A stretch of DNA of 31,840 nt, taken from IMG/VR virus record IMGVR_UViG_3300048110_000244, positions 1 to 31,840 of that record; one strand, 5' to 3'. Each line of letters starts with the position of its first letter. Position 1 is the stretch's first letter. The DNA comes from a virus. Under the pieces are notes generated by a model. The model worked only from the letters and a program-made list of their open reading frames with translations, had not been told where the DNA came from and searched no databases. Both the position numbers and the translations under genes were made by a program. Positions 20,583-29,614 of the stretch are shown piece after piece.

Positions 20583-21780
20583 ACCACAGACAGCAATATA
20601 CACATCTAATTCTAGGTTTATATCGGTGGTAGCTGGTAGACGGTTCGGTAAGACTTATTTATCTACCATTATATTGTTACGCATGGCGTTATCAGGTAAA
20701 GGTAAGAATTGCTGGTATGTAGCACCAACGTATAAGAGTGCTAAAGATATTGCATGGGATATGCTTATACAGACAGTGCCACAAGATTACATACAAAAGA
20801 AGAATGAAAGCACATTAACCATAAGACTTAAGAATGGTAGTGTTATAAGCCTTAAAGGCGCAGAGAAGCCTGATAACTTGCGTGGGCGTTCACTAGATTT
20901 AGCGGTGCTAGATGAATTTGCAGATATGAAGCCTGAGACATGGTATGAGGTAATACGACCTAGTTTATCTGATAGACAAGGTGATGCTGTATTCATTGGT
21001 ACACCTAAAGGACGTAACCACTTCTACGACCTATGGACTAAAGGCACAGATAAGCACGATAACTGGAAATCATTCCAATATACAACCCTAGACGGTGGTA
21101 ACGTACCAGCCAATGAGATAGAGTCAGCCAAGAGTGACCTAGACTCAAGGACGTTTGAACAAGAGTATCTAGCCAGCTTTGTTAACTATGCTGGTATCAT
21201 CTATTACAACTTTGATAGAGAGCAGACGGTACAACCTTACACTGGTACAGATAACCAATTACATATTGGCATGGATTTTAACTTAGATCCTATGAGTGCA
21301 TGTGTGGCAGTACGTAAAGGTAGGGTACTACATTTTATAGATGAGATTGTGATATACTCGTCAAATACAGATGAGATGGTATCAGAGATTAACGCTAGAT
21401 ACCCAGATAAGCAGATAACGATATACCCAGATCCAGCTAGTAGACAACGTAAGACTAGCGCAGGTGGTAGAACTGACTTATCAATATTACAGAACGCTGG
21501 TTATGCTGTTAACGTTAAGAATAGACACCCAGCAGTAAGAGACAGAATCAATGCGGTCAACTCACGCCTATTAAGTGGTGACGGTGAGCGTAGAATATTT
21601 ATAGATCCTAAATGCAAAGAAACCATTAAGGGTCTAGAGAGACAGATATATAAAGAGGGTACTAGCCAGCCTGATAAAAGCGGTTATGACCACATGAACG
21701 ATGCGTTAGGGTACTTAGTAGATTACCTATACCCTATCAAGAAAGATATTAAACAGACTCAGCCTCAAAGGTGGACGTAA
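20569..21780 (+). CDS. terL: Terminase large subunit
   Basis: A 403-residue DNA packaging motor. ATPase: Walker A GRRFGKT (23-29), Walker B LAVLDE (111-116) and coupling motif FIGTPKG (142-148). Nuclease: RNase H-type residues Asp236 (GMDFNLDP), Asp288 (YPDPA) and Asp378 in DHMNDALGY. It cuts the concatemer and pumps DNA into the head through the portal coded next (TAATG overlap). The length is on the short side for the family, but all motifs are present. The cos or pac mode cannot be decided from the sequence. Confidence 0.96.
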   Translation: MILTKPQTAIYTSNSRFISVVAGRRFGKTYLSTIILLRMALSGKGKNCWYVAPTYKSAKDIAWDMLIQTVPQDYIQKKNESTLTIRLKNGSVISLKGAEKPDNLRGRSLDLAVLDEFADMKPETWYEVIRPSLSDRQGDAVFIGTPKGRNHFYDLWTKGTDKHDNWKSFQYTTLDGGNVPANEIESAKSDLDSRTFEQEYLASFVNYAGIIYYNFDREQTVQPYTGTDNQLHIGMDFNLDPMSACVAVRKGRVLHFIDEIVIYSSNTDEMVSEINARYPDKQITIYPDPASRQRKTSAGGRTDLSILQNAGYAVNVKNRHPAVRDRINAVNSRLLSGDGERRIFIDPKCKETIKGLERQIYKEGTSQPDKSGYDHMNDALGYLVDYLYPIKKDIKQTQPQRWT

Positions 21781-23162
21781 TGAAAGTGACTGATACACAT
21801 CCCGAATATGACAATAATTCTGCTAAGTGGGAGTTCTATGTACGTTCTTACTTAGGTGGTGAAGAATACCAAGATGGTGAGTATCTGACTCGTTACGTTA
21901 ATGAGACTAAGGATGAGTATTCCAGACGTATCAGTCTTACACCATTAGACAACCATTGTCGTAACATCGTCCACATTTACAGCTCATTTTTATGGCGTGT
22001 TGCACCAGTGAGAGCATTTAACTCACTAGCGAATAACCCAGCACTAGATGACATTCTAAAGGATGCTGACTTAGATGGTCGCTCATTCAATAACTTTATG
22101 AAGCAAGCGCAGACATGGGCTAGTGTATATGGTCATGTGTGGATCATGGTAGATAAGCCCAAGTCAGTTGTAGGTACACGAGCTGAGGAATTATCATTAG
22201 GTATCAGACCATACTTAACGTTATTCACACCTGAGAACGTCATAGATTGGAGATACGAGCGCACCCCTACAGGACGCTATGAGTTAACCTATCTTAAGTT
22301 ACGTGAAAGCATTGACCGTAAGACAGACACCTTAACCGTAGTGCATTATCGAGTATGGACTAATGACACTATTGAACTATGGGAATCAGACGGCTCAGAT
22401 GATGACGGCACAATGATTGAGTCTATTGATAATGAGTTAGGCAAAATCCCAGCGGTATTCTGTCCAGCTAATCGTAGTAATATACGTGGTATAGGTACAA
22501 GTGACATAGCAGATATCTCTTATATGCAGAAAGCTATCTATGAGGAACTATCAGAGATTGAGCAGTTAATCCGTATTAGTAACCACCCTACATTGGTTAA
22601 GACACATGATACCGATGCTAGTGCTGGTGCTGGTGCTATTATCAATATGTCTGATGATATGGATGGTAATTTAAAGCCGTATCAACTACAGCCTGATGGT
22701 GGTAACTTAGACGCAGTACGAGCAAGTATTGAGGATAAGATACAGATGATTAATAAGATGTCTCACATGGGCGCAGTACGTGGTAGCGAAGCGGTCACCA
22801 TGTCAGGTGTGGCTATGCAAACTGAATTCCAGATGCTTAACGCTAAACTAGCTGAGAAAGCTGATGAATTAGAGTTAGTAGAAGAACAGGTATGGCGTTT
22901 AATCTGTACGTGGCAGGATGTGACACCAGACGTAGAGATATTCTATTCTGACTCGTTTGATATACGTGATTATCCACAAGAGCTAGTATTCTTACAGCAA
23001 GTTAAGGCTAGTGGTGTGCGTTCTACTACGTTAATGCAAGCAGTAGATAAACAGATAGCAGACCTAGTATTAGACGATGAAGATTTAGCTAAGGCGCATT
23101 TAGAGATTGAACAAGGCACTAGAACACTAGGCAACTTTAATAATGACATTCAATCAGTATAA
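21780..23162 (+). CDS. Portal protein (DUF4055-like)
   Basis: A 460-residue protein from ATG 21780, on the terminase stop (TAATG), with AAGGTGG upstream; GTG 21771 is a weaker choice. DGEYLTRYVNETKDEYSRRI, then SLTPLDNHCRNIVHIYSSF near the N-terminus, FTPENVIDWRYE and the long C-terminal helices match the portal family that contains DUF4055 proteins. It forms the ring at the head vertex through which DNA passes. Its C-terminus overlaps the MuF-like gene by 20 bases. Confidence 0.9.
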   Translation: MKVTDTHPEYDNNSAKWEFYVRSYLGGEEYQDGEYLTRYVNETKDEYSRRISLTPLDNHCRNIVHIYSSFLWRVAPVRAFNSLANNPALDDILKDADLDGRSFNNFMKQAQTWASVYGHVWIMVDKPKSVVGTRAEELSLGIRPYLTLFTPENVIDWRYERTPTGRYELTYLKLRESIDRKTDTLTVVHYRVWTNDTIELWESDGSDDDGTMIESIDNELGKIPAVFCPANRSNIRGIGTSDIADISYMQKAIYEELSEIEQLIRISNHPTLVKTHDTDASAGAGAIINMSDDMDGNLKPYQLQPDGGNLDAVRASIEDKIQMINKMSHMGAVRGSEAVTMSGVAMQTEFQMLNAKLAEKADELELVEEQVWRLICTWQDVTPDVEIFYSDSFDIRDYPQELVFLQQVKASGVRSTTLMQAVDKQIADLVLDDEDLAKAHLEIEQGTRTLGNFNNDIQSV

Positions 23163-24015
23163 CAAGTACCTAGAGGAGCGAGGTGACGATCACTCAAGAA
23201 GAATGATCTTAGCCTTGCAACGCTTAGAAGATGAGATAGCTGAATTAGCCAGTACAGCACCATTACAGGACGGTCAACTATTTGACCTAGAATGGGCTAT
23301 AAATGCTAGGAGTGATATCAGAGAGTCTATAGATAACACTATATTATCTGAGGCTCAGGGTATCATTGAGGAGTATCAGCAAATTCAGCTAGAGCTATCC
23401 ACAGCTATAAACTTTACTGGTGTACCAGCAGAGGTATTAGTAGGACTACAGACTTTAGCTTTTCAAGGTTTTGAGGAAATTGCTAGTAGTTACGGTCAAG
23501 AGTTATCAGACCAGATGTATCAGTACACTTTAGCTAATCGTACTCAGGCTGACATGACAAAGGCGTTACGTGGTAGGATTAATGGGGTATATCAGGAAGC
23601 CAATCAGGATGAGATTGATGAACTGGTAGAGATAGCTAACTTTGGTACTGATAAGGCAAAGAAAGAAGCTATAGATAAACTACATAGCGTGTATGGCAGT
23701 GATAAGCTAGGAAATAACCTTAGACGTTACGCCAGTACATACGTAAGAGATGCAACCCAACAGTTTAGCGCACAAGCTACGATAGCAATGGCTAATGAAG
23801 CAGGCGTGGAAAAGTTCGAGTATTATGGCAGTAAGAAAAAAAACTCACGCGATCACTGTGTTAAACATGCTGGCAAAGTATATACTCGTGAAGAAATTTA
23901 CGAGATATGGGATGGCGATTGGAAAGGTAAATCTGATGGCGATCCATTTATAGTCCGAGGTGGTTACAACTGTAGACACCAATGGCTACCGATAATAGAC
24001 GAAACTACTCAATAG
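23143..24015 (+). CDS. Minor head protein, MuF/SPP1 gp7-like
   Basis: A 290-residue protein. The C-terminal third carries the MuF signature: YYGSKKKNSRDHCVKHAGKV, then YTREEIYEIW, and GGYNCRHQWLPI. The N-terminal two thirds are helical (LQRLEDEIAELAS, QGIIEEYQQIQLELS). MuF-like proteins sit inside the head near the portal and may be ejected with the DNA. The place directly after the portal gene is usual. No toxin domain is fused to the end. Confidence 0.9.
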   Translation: MTFNQYNKYLEERGDDHSRRMILALQRLEDEIAELASTAPLQDGQLFDLEWAINARSDIRESIDNTILSEAQGIIEEYQQIQLELSTAINFTGVPAEVLVGLQTLAFQGFEEIASSYGQELSDQMYQYTLANRTQADMTKALRGRINGVYQEANQDEIDELVEIANFGTDKAKKEAIDKLHSVYGSDKLGNNLRRYASTYVRDATQQFSAQATIAMANEAGVEKFEYYGSKKKNSRDHCVKHAGKVYTREEIYEIWDGDWKGKSDGDPFIVRGGYNCRHQWLPIIDETTQ

Positions 24016-24026
24016 AGGTGCGTAAC

Positions 24027-24689
24027 ATGAGCGATGATATCATGGAAAATGAAGCAACAGAAACAAACGAAGAACAGCAACAAGGGAAAGTATTCACTCA
24101 GGAAGAAATGGATAAGATTGTATCTGACCGTTTAGCTCGTGAGCGAAGAAAGTACGAGAAGAAGTTAGAGGGTGTAGACCTCGATGAAGCACGACGATTA
24201 ATGCAAGAAAAAGAACAAGCAGAAATCGAGCGTGAGAAAGAGCGTGGCAACTTTGAAACCGTCCTTAAAAAGACAGTAGAGAAGAAAGATAATGAACTAT
24301 TAACTATGAAGCAGAAGTTAGAAAAGACTTTAGTTGATGGTGCTATCTTGAGTGAAGCCAGCAAGAATAATGCAGTATCACCAGACCAAGTAGCCAGCCT
24401 ATTAAAGAATAAGGTAAGACTTGCGGAAAGTGGTAATGTCGAAGTATTGGACGATGACGGCACACCGATGTATAATGACAAAGGTGATCTATTATCGGTC
24501 AACGAATTAGTAAGTAATTTTTTAACGGTTAACCCTCATTTTGTACGTGCTACCTCAGGTGGTGCTGGCAGTAAGGGTAATACTGGTGGCTCAACGCAGA
24601 AGCCTCAATCTGTGGCAGAAATGGTGGAGAACTGGAATAATGGCGGAAAAGAAGCCTATGCCCAGCTCAAAAAATCCACACGTAAATAA
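24027..24689 (+). CDS. Capsid scaffolding protein
   Basis: A 220-residue protein from ATG 24027 with GAGGTG at 24015-24020; the upstream in-frame part lies inside the MuF gene. Highly charged coiled coil from about residue 20 to 110 (FTQEEMDKIVSDRLARERRK, then EKKLEGVDLDEARRLMQEKE), then a flexible Gly/Ser stretch and a short helical C-terminus (SVAEMVENWNNGGKEAYAQL), which usually binds coat protein. 'TQEEMDxIVxxRLARER' is a frequent start of phage scaffolds. It directs head assembly and leaves before packaging. Confidence 0.92.
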   Translation: MSDDIMENEATETNEEQQQGKVFTQEEMDKIVSDRLARERRKYEKKLEGVDLDEARRLMQEKEQAEIEREKERGNFETVLKKTVEKKDNELLTMKQKLEKTLVDGAILSEASKNNAVSPDQVASLLKNKVRLAESGNVEVLDDDGTPMYNDKGDLLSVNELVSNFLTVNPHFVRATSGGAGSKGNTGGSTQKPQSVAEMVENWNNGGKEAYAQLKKSTRK

Positions 24690-24715
24690 TTTTTTAATAC
24701 AATTGAGGTGACACT

Positions 24716-25549
24716 ATGTCAGCAACTACAAGTTCAAGTTTAGACGATTTATTTGTCAATATTATTGCCCAAGCCCGTTTTACGGCAGAAGAACAGTCAT
24801 TAATGGCTGGTCTAGTTACTCGTTATGATATCGGCTCACAAGCTGGTACAACTATCCAAGTTCCTAAGTATCCAGCAATTGTAGCTGGTGACCTTACTGA
24901 GGGAACTGACATGGATAGCACTCAGGTTTCTACATCTAGCGTAGAGATTGCAGTAGGTGAAATCGGTGCGCAAGTATTGCTTACTGATATGGCTACTATG
25001 GGTGCTGGTAACCCAGCAGACGAGTTAGGTACTGTTTTAGGTAACGCTATTGCTACTAAGATGGATAAAGACCTTATCGCATTGTTAGACGGTTTCTCAG
25101 CGTCATTAGGTGCTACTACTCAGGAAATCACTGTAGCAGACGTATTCAAAGCCGTAGCTACCTTACGTGCTAACAAGGTTACTGGTGCATTATCAGCAGT
25201 TGTACACCCTTACCAAGCGTATCAGCTTAAAGCTAACTTAACTAATACATTCGCTAACCCGAATGGTGGTGAGTTACAGAATGAAGCAATGCGTAACGGT
25301 TACGTAGGTACTATCGCTGGTGTTGATATCTATGAGTCAGCTAACGTATCTATCGATGGCTCTGGTGACGCTAAAGGCGGTGTATTTGCTCGTGAAGCAT
25401 TATGCCTAGCTATGAAGCGTGACTTCCAAATCGAACCACAGCGTGACGCATCAAACCGAGCATGGGAGCTTAACGCTACTGCTGTCTACGGTGTTGGTGA
25501 ATTAGATGACTCTTACGGTGTAGAGTTATACTTTGACGCTGGACTTTAA
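24716..25549 (+). CDS. Major capsid protein
   Basis: A 277-residue coat protein in the expected place after the scaffold. Conserved phrases include VPKYPAIVAGDLTEGTDMDS, SSVEIAVGEIGAQVLLTDMA and AVVHPYQAYQLKANL, with a C-terminal VGELDDSYGVEL. The layout fits an HK97 fold without an N-terminal delta domain, since scaffold is separate. GAGGTG at 24705 provides a good ribosome site. A hairpin with a weak T-run follows, as is common after strongly expressed coat genes. Confidence 0.93.
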   Translation: MSATTSSSLDDLFVNIIAQARFTAEEQSLMAGLVTRYDIGSQAGTTIQVPKYPAIVAGDLTEGTDMDSTQVSTSSVEIAVGEIGAQVLLTDMATMGAGNPADELGTVLGNAIATKMDKDLIALLDGFSASLGATTQEITVADVFKAVATLRANKVTGALSAVVHPYQAYQLKANLTNTFANPNGGELQNEAMRNGYVGTIAGVDIYESANVSIDGSGDAKGGVFAREALCLAMKRDFQIEPQRDASNRAWELNATAVYGVGELDDSYGVELYFDAGL

Positions 25550-25561
25550 TTAGTCATTTGA

Positions 25562-25585
25562 GGGGTTACATAAGTAGCCCCTTAA
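25562..25585 (+). terminator. Attenuating hairpin after the capsid gene
   Basis: GGGGTTAC (25562-25569) pairs with GTAGCCCC (25574-25581), one G-U pair, loop ATAA; the tail TTAATACTTT is poor in T. It probably reduces transcription into the connector and tail genes, giving excess capsid mRNA. Confidence 0.75.
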
Positions 25586-25600
25586 TACTTTGGAGTCATA

Positions 25601-26014
25601 ATGGCTTATAGTACAGATACAGATTTAGTAGGCTATCAACCAGACATTTTAGAGCTAGGTATTGATAGTTTTACAGATGACCATGACAAGGCATACGATG
25701 ACATTAATCGTGAGTTACTTGCTAAGTTTTGGGCTAAAAAGAATACTACCGATGAGTTCGATGTGAGCTTATTGACGGCTACACAGTTCAAAGTAGCCAG
25801 TGCTTACCTAGTGTTATGGAAGTACGCTTTACCTAAGTTAACTAACTGGGTAGAGAATGATCGCTTTATCAGTATGATTGACTTCTACAAGTCTCGTTAC
25901 GGTGAAGAAATGGCAGACATATTATCGGCTGGCGTAGAGTATGACGCTGATGATGATGGTACTGTATCACCACTTGAGAAGCAATCTATCGGTGCTGGTC
26001 GCTTAGTACGATGA
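25601..26014 (+). CDS. Head-tail connector protein with EF-hand-like loop
   Basis: A 137-residue protein in the position of the head completion or adaptor protein. The N-terminus (DLVGYQPDILELGI) and helical middle (LTATQFKVASAYLVLWKYAL) fit gp6/DUF1320-type adaptors. Residues 115-126, DADDDGTVSPLE, satisfy the 12-residue EF-hand loop (Asp115, Asp117, Asp119, Gly120, Ser123, Glu126), so calcium may stabilise the connector. GGAG at 25592 sets the start. The connector class is inferred from order; the loop is read directly. Confidence 0.82.
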   Translation: MAYSTDTDLVGYQPDILELGIDSFTDDHDKAYDDINRELLAKFWAKKNTTDEFDVSLLTATQFKVASAYLVLWKYALPKLTNWVENDRFISMIDFYKSRYGEEMADILSAGVEYDADDDGTVSPLEKQSIGAGRLVR

Positions 26015-26415
26015 GAATATCAATAACCCAGAGTAATGTGAACTTAGGATCTTATCAGAAACAGATAAGTAAAGAGTTACGCATAGCATTAGTTAGAGCT
26101 GGGTTATTAGCTAAACAGATGATACTACAACGCACTAAGAGTGGTCAGGGTGTAGATGGTTCATTTAAGGCTTATTCAGATAGTTACAAGAAAGAAAGAC
26201 AAGAGAAAGGCTTACCCACTAAACCTGATTTATTCGTGACAGGTGCTATGTTAGGTGCAATGCAGAATAGAGTTAAAGCGGATTATGCTGAATTGTACTT
26301 TATAAGTGGTGAGCAGAATAAGAAAGCATTCTTTAACGACAAGATAAGACCATTCTTTGATCTGAATGATAAAGAAAAGCAACGAATCAGAAAGCTATTT
26401 AGGATCGTAAAATGA
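26011..26415 (+). CDS. Head-tail joining / virion morphogenesis protein
   Basis: A 134-residue basic protein. KQMILQRTKSGQGVDGSFKA, then YSDSYKKERQEKGLPTKPDL and FVTGAMLGAM are typical of the Mu gpG/HK97 gp10-like family, which completes the neck before tail joining. It overlaps both neighbours by four bases. The product is soluble and lacks Cys. The class is supported by motif and by place between connector and tail terminator. Confidence 0.82.
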   Translation: MRISITQSNVNLGSYQKQISKELRIALVRAGLLAKQMILQRTKSGQGVDGSFKAYSDSYKKERQEKGLPTKPDLFVTGAMLGAMQNRVKADYAELYFISGEQNKKAFFNDKIRPFFDLNDKEKQRIRKLFRIVK

Positions 26416-26843
26416 TTAGAGAATTAATAGCTAGTAACATAGTTAGCACGTTAAAGGCTATCACTGATAGTAACAGACCTAAAAAGGTTACGCGTGAGCC
26501 ATTTGACTTTGAGAGGCTATCTAACGCACAGTTTCCAGCGGTACTAATACAGACTGACTCAGAGAGCAGAACAGATAGCACTATTGCTGGTGATGATGCT
26601 AAGCGTGAGGGTGTTATTAACTATCGTTTAATCTGCTACGTAAAAGGCGCACAGATTGATAACGCTAGAAACAGAATTATAGAATTAATCGAAAACACAT
26701 TAGACGTAGACCGTACTCGTGGTGGTTATGCGATTGATACTCAAGTAACAGACATTGAAACTGATCAAGGGTCGCTCGATCCTATCGGTGGTGTTATAAT
26801 TAACGTAAGAACAATTTACACATATAATCGAGGAAACTCGTAA
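26412..26843 (+). CDS. Tail terminator protein
   Basis: A 143-residue protein with an alpha/beta fold seen in tail terminators (lambda gpU-like): helix MIRELIASNIVSTLKAIT, strand QFPAVLIQTD, strand INYRLICYVKG, helix ARNRIIELIENTLD, strands TQVTDIETDQ and GVIINVRTIYTYNR. It caps the polymerised tail tube and joins it to the head. It sits just before the major tail protein gene. No sequence motif is decisive, so the call leans on order and predicted fold. Confidence 0.75.
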   Translation: MIRELIASNIVSTLKAITDSNRPKKVTREPFDFERLSNAQFPAVLIQTDSESRTDSTIAGDDAKREGVINYRLICYVKGAQIDNARNRIIELIENTLDVDRTRGGYAIDTQVTDIETDQGSLDPIGGVIINVRTIYTYNRGNS

Positions 26844-26852
26844 GGATTTATC

Positions 26853-27254
26853 ATGGCTACTATCACTGGTTCTAGCGGTATCGTTAAAGCAGTTACATCT
26901 GGCGGTTCAGTCGCTAACGTGGGCGAAGTACGCTCATACTCATTAGCTGGCAGTGCTGACACTATTGAAGATACAGCAATGGGTGACAGTTCACGCACTT
27001 ATAAAGCTGGTTTAAAATCACATACAGCATCTATTGAGTGTTACTTTGACTCTACTGACTCAGCGCAAGAAGATTTAATTGCTGGTGCGGTTGTAGACTT
27101 TGAGATCCACCCAGAGGGTACTGGAACTGGTACACCAGTTTACTCAGCGTCAGGTGTTGTAGACTCAAGTGAATTTAACGCTACCTTTGACGGTATGGTT
27201 GAAGCTACTTTCAGCATCACAGTATCAGGTGATGTTACAATCGGTACTAATTAA
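26853..27254 (+). CDS. Major tail protein
   Basis: A 133-residue protein that should form the tail tube. Features are GIVKAVTSGGSVANVGEVRS, the DTIEDTAMGDSSRTYKAGLK motif and a C-terminal VEATFSITVSGDVTIGTN strand, typical of compact tail tube proteins. Gly/Ser/Thr-rich and beta-dominated. The preceding TAAGGAT (26842) gives the ribosome site. The chaperone gene starts on its stop codon (TAATG). Confidence 0.9.
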   Translation: MATITGSSGIVKAVTSGGSVANVGEVRSYSLAGSADTIEDTAMGDSSRTYKAGLKSHTASIECYFDSTDSAQEDLIAGAVVDFEIHPEGTGTGTPVYSASGVVDSSEFNATFDGMVEATFSITVSGDVTIGTN

Positions 27255-27604
27255 TGAGCCTAGCCAAACAGCTCAGAAAGCGCAGACAGGTTGATGCTCG
27301 TGTAATCAATGTCCATGAGTGGGCAGATGATGAGGGTCAGCCGTTTACGTTCTATTGTTACCCTATTACGTGTAATGACCTGAAAGTATTGGAAGCAAAG
27401 CATAAGAACTTTTTAGAGAACACCACAGTATCTGCTATGGTTGATCTGATTATTCTTAAAGCCCAGAGCGAGTCAGGCGAGAAACTCTTTAACGCTGGTG
27501 AAGATAGAGCAGAGCTAATGGGTGAGGAAATCACTATCATTAGTAATATCGCTGAGCAGATGTTTGCTACTATCGTATCAGTAGAGGACGCTGAAAAAAA
27601 CTAA
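27254..27604 (+). CDS. Tail assembly chaperone (gpG-like, zero frame)
   Basis: A 116-residue protein coating the tape measure during tail assembly. It starts on the stop of the major tail gene. Core: VINVHEWADDEGQPFTFYCY and LKVLEAKHKNFLENTTVSAM. The frame stops at TAA 27602, directly after A AAA AAC, a -1 slippery heptamer. A minority of ribosomes should shift and make the longer form described separately. Confidence 0.88.
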   Translation: MSLAKQLRKRRQVDARVINVHEWADDEGQPFTFYCYPITCNDLKVLEAKHKNFLENTTVSAMVDLIILKAQSESGEKLFNAGEDRAELMGEEITIISNIAEQMFATIVSVEDAEKN

Positions 27605-27798
27605 TCAACAGTCAGCGCATGATGAATCTATATGCACTGGCTGATCGCTTACACATGACCTTAGATGAGGTCGAGCAGATTAGTATGACAGAGTATCATG
27701 GCTGGCTTGCCTATTTTAAGTTATTAAAGGAGCAGTCAGAACATGACACCAATGCTACTAAGAATCAAAGCCCTAGACCAAACAAAAACAGCCTTTAA
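27254..27798 (+). CDS. Tail assembly chaperone frameshift product (gpGT-like)
   Basis: A -1 shift at A AAA AAC (27595-27601) continues in a frame open to TAA 27796-27798, giving 116 + 65 = 181 residues. The extension reads LINSQRMMNLYALADRLHMT and LDEVEQISMTEYHGWLAYFK; 'YALA-R-L..T..E..Q.....E...W.AYF' is the usual T-domain pattern, so the shift is biologically expected. The tape measure gene starts inside it at 27743. A pseudoknot was not examined in detail. Confidence 0.88.
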
Positions 27799-29614
27799 AT
27801 CTGTTAAAGCTGGTTTGGCTGGGGTTACTTCTTCCGTACTCAATATGAGAAATGCCCTAGTATTAGTTGCTGGTGCTACTGGTTTTGGGTATCTAGTCAA
27901 ACAATCACTTAACGCATCTGACCAATTAGCTAAGACAGCTAGTAAGATTGGTACTACTACTGATGCACTATCCAGACTACATCACGCTAGCAACCTATCA
28001 GGCGTATCTACTGACACTATGAACATGGCGTTACAGCGTTTTGTACGTAGAACAGCAGAAGCTAGTAAGGGTACTGGTGAAGCAGTTGGTGCATTACGTG
28101 AGTTAGGTATCAACGCTACAGACATTCAAAGACTACCACTAGATAAGCGTATGATGGTTCTATCTGATGCGTTTGCTAATGTATCTAGCCAGAGTGATAA
28201 GCTACGCCTAGCATTTAAGTTATTCGATAGTGAGGGTGCTGGTCTAATCAATATGCTTAATAATGGCTCAGGCGCATTAGGTGACATGTTTAGTGAAGCT
28301 GAGGACTTAGGCTTAGTATTACAACAAATGTCGGCTGACGGTGTTGAGAGAGCTAACGATAGTATCTATAAGCTAACATCTATTGCTCGTGGTTTATTCA
28401 GACAGTTCACAGCGAGTTTAGCCCCAGCTATTGAATACGTATCTAATACACTTAGAGCTATACTGGTTGATGCTGGTAAGACTGCTGGTGGATTTAAGTC
28501 ACTAGGTGATTATCTAGCTACTGGATTTATAGATTCACTAATCAAAGGGATCACATTCTTTGAGGATGCGGTTAACGGTATATCTAAGGGTGTTGGTAAT
28601 CTAGTTACCTTATATAAGACATTAACTTTTGGATACACAGACCAAGAGAAGCAAAACAAAGCACTACTAAATCAACGTGTAGAGATTGGCAAGCTATTAC
28701 TAGCTTATCAGCAGTATGAGAATACTGGTAAACAAAGTAGCACAAATGTAGTAAGGGCTTTCTCGGATGCAACTGATGCCTTAGCTGGCACTGGTATCGA
28801 GTTACCTAAGATTAATGATGCTGACTTTGTTAATAAGCTCAGACAAATACAAATATCCTTAATGGAAGTATCTGACGACGCTGGTTATAGTGCGCCATTC
28901 CAGATCAATCTACGTGGCATAGTTGATGCGTTACAGAATGCTAAGGGTGAAATAGGTGATTTTAATTTAGGTGATTTTGCACCCAGACAGGATGCCATAG
29001 AAAACATTAGCCAGTTTAAGCAGACTATTGATAGCGTGTTAGAGTCAATGCCTACACTAGAAGATAGCTTTAAGTCATTCACTAAAGGTGCTATGAACTC
29101 ATTTACTCAAGGGTTCACTGATGCGGTAACTGGTGCTAAAAGTTTTGGTGATGCTATGAAAGATATGGCTAAGAGTGTGATTGATAGCTTGATTAAGATG
29201 CTTGCTCAGTATTACATTACTCAGCCGTTATTTAATGCTATTTCTGGTTTTGCTGGTGGTTACGCATCAGGTAGTACTGGTAACTCAGCAATGAACTTCC
29301 AAGGCTTTGACGGAATGACGGGGACAGTCGCCTATGGTGGTTCTGTTAGTGCTGGTCAACCAGTTAAAGTAGGTGAGAATGGCGAGGAGTTATTCATCCC
29401 TAGAACCAATGGCGCAGTAGTATCTAATAGTGACTTAAATAGTGGATCAGGTGTAGTAATTAATCAGACTATCAACCTATCAACTGGTGTAGCTCAGACG
29501 GTTAAAGCTGAGGTCATGAACATGATGCCACAGATAGCAAAACAAACTAAATCAGCAGTAATGGACGCTCGTATACGTGGTGGTTCATTTAGTAAATCAT
29601 TAGTAGGTGCGTAA
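27743..29614 (+). CDS. Tail tape measure protein
   Basis: A 623-residue protein that sets tail length (roughly 0.15 nm per residue predicts a tail near 90 nm) and is ejected with the DNA. A hydrophobic stretch at about 36-52 (NALVLVAGATGFGYLV) may enter the host membrane. Then come TMP repeats (DALSRLHHASNLSGVSTDTM), a region common to lambda gpH-like proteins (LAPAIEYVSNTLRAILVDA) and a Gly/Ser-rich C-terminus with GENGEELFIPRTNGAVVSN, typical of lambda-type tape measures. AAAGGAG at 27726 supports the start. Confidence 0.93.
   Translation: MTPMLLRIKALDQTKTAFKSVKAGLAGVTSSVLNMRNALVLVAGATGFGYLVKQSLNASDQLAKTASKIGTTTDALSRLHHASNLSGVSTDTMNMALQRFVRRTAEASKGTGEAVGALRELGINATDIQRLPLDKRMMVLSDAFANVSSQSDKLRLAFKLFDSEGAGLINMLNNGSGALGDMFSEAEDLGLVLQQMSADGVERANDSIYKLTSIARGLFRQFTASLAPAIEYVSNTLRAILVDAGKTAGGFKSLGDYLATGFIDSLIKGITFFEDAVNGISKGVGNLVTLYKTLTFGYTDQEKQNKALLNQRVEIGKLLLAYQQYENTGKQSSTNVVRAFSDATDALAGTGIELPKINDADFVNKLRQIQISLMEVSDDAGYSAPFQINLRGIVDALQNAKGEIGDFNLGDFAPRQDAIENISQFKQTIDSVLESMPTLEDSFKSFTKGAMNSFTQGFTDAVTGAKSFGDAMKDMAKSVIDSLIKMLAQYYITQPLFNAISGFAGGYASGSTGNSAMNFQGFDGMTGTVAYGGSVSAGQPVKVGENGEELFIPRTNGAVVSNSDLNSGSGVVINQTINLSTGVAQTVKAEVMNMMPQIAKQTKSAVMDARIRGGSFSKSLVGA

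Noticed and set aside
24098-24502. 134-codon minus-strand frame opposite the scaffold gene
   Set aside because: It is the antisense of a strongly biased coiled-coil gene and consists mainly of Ser, Leu and Phe; no promoter or neighbour supports it.
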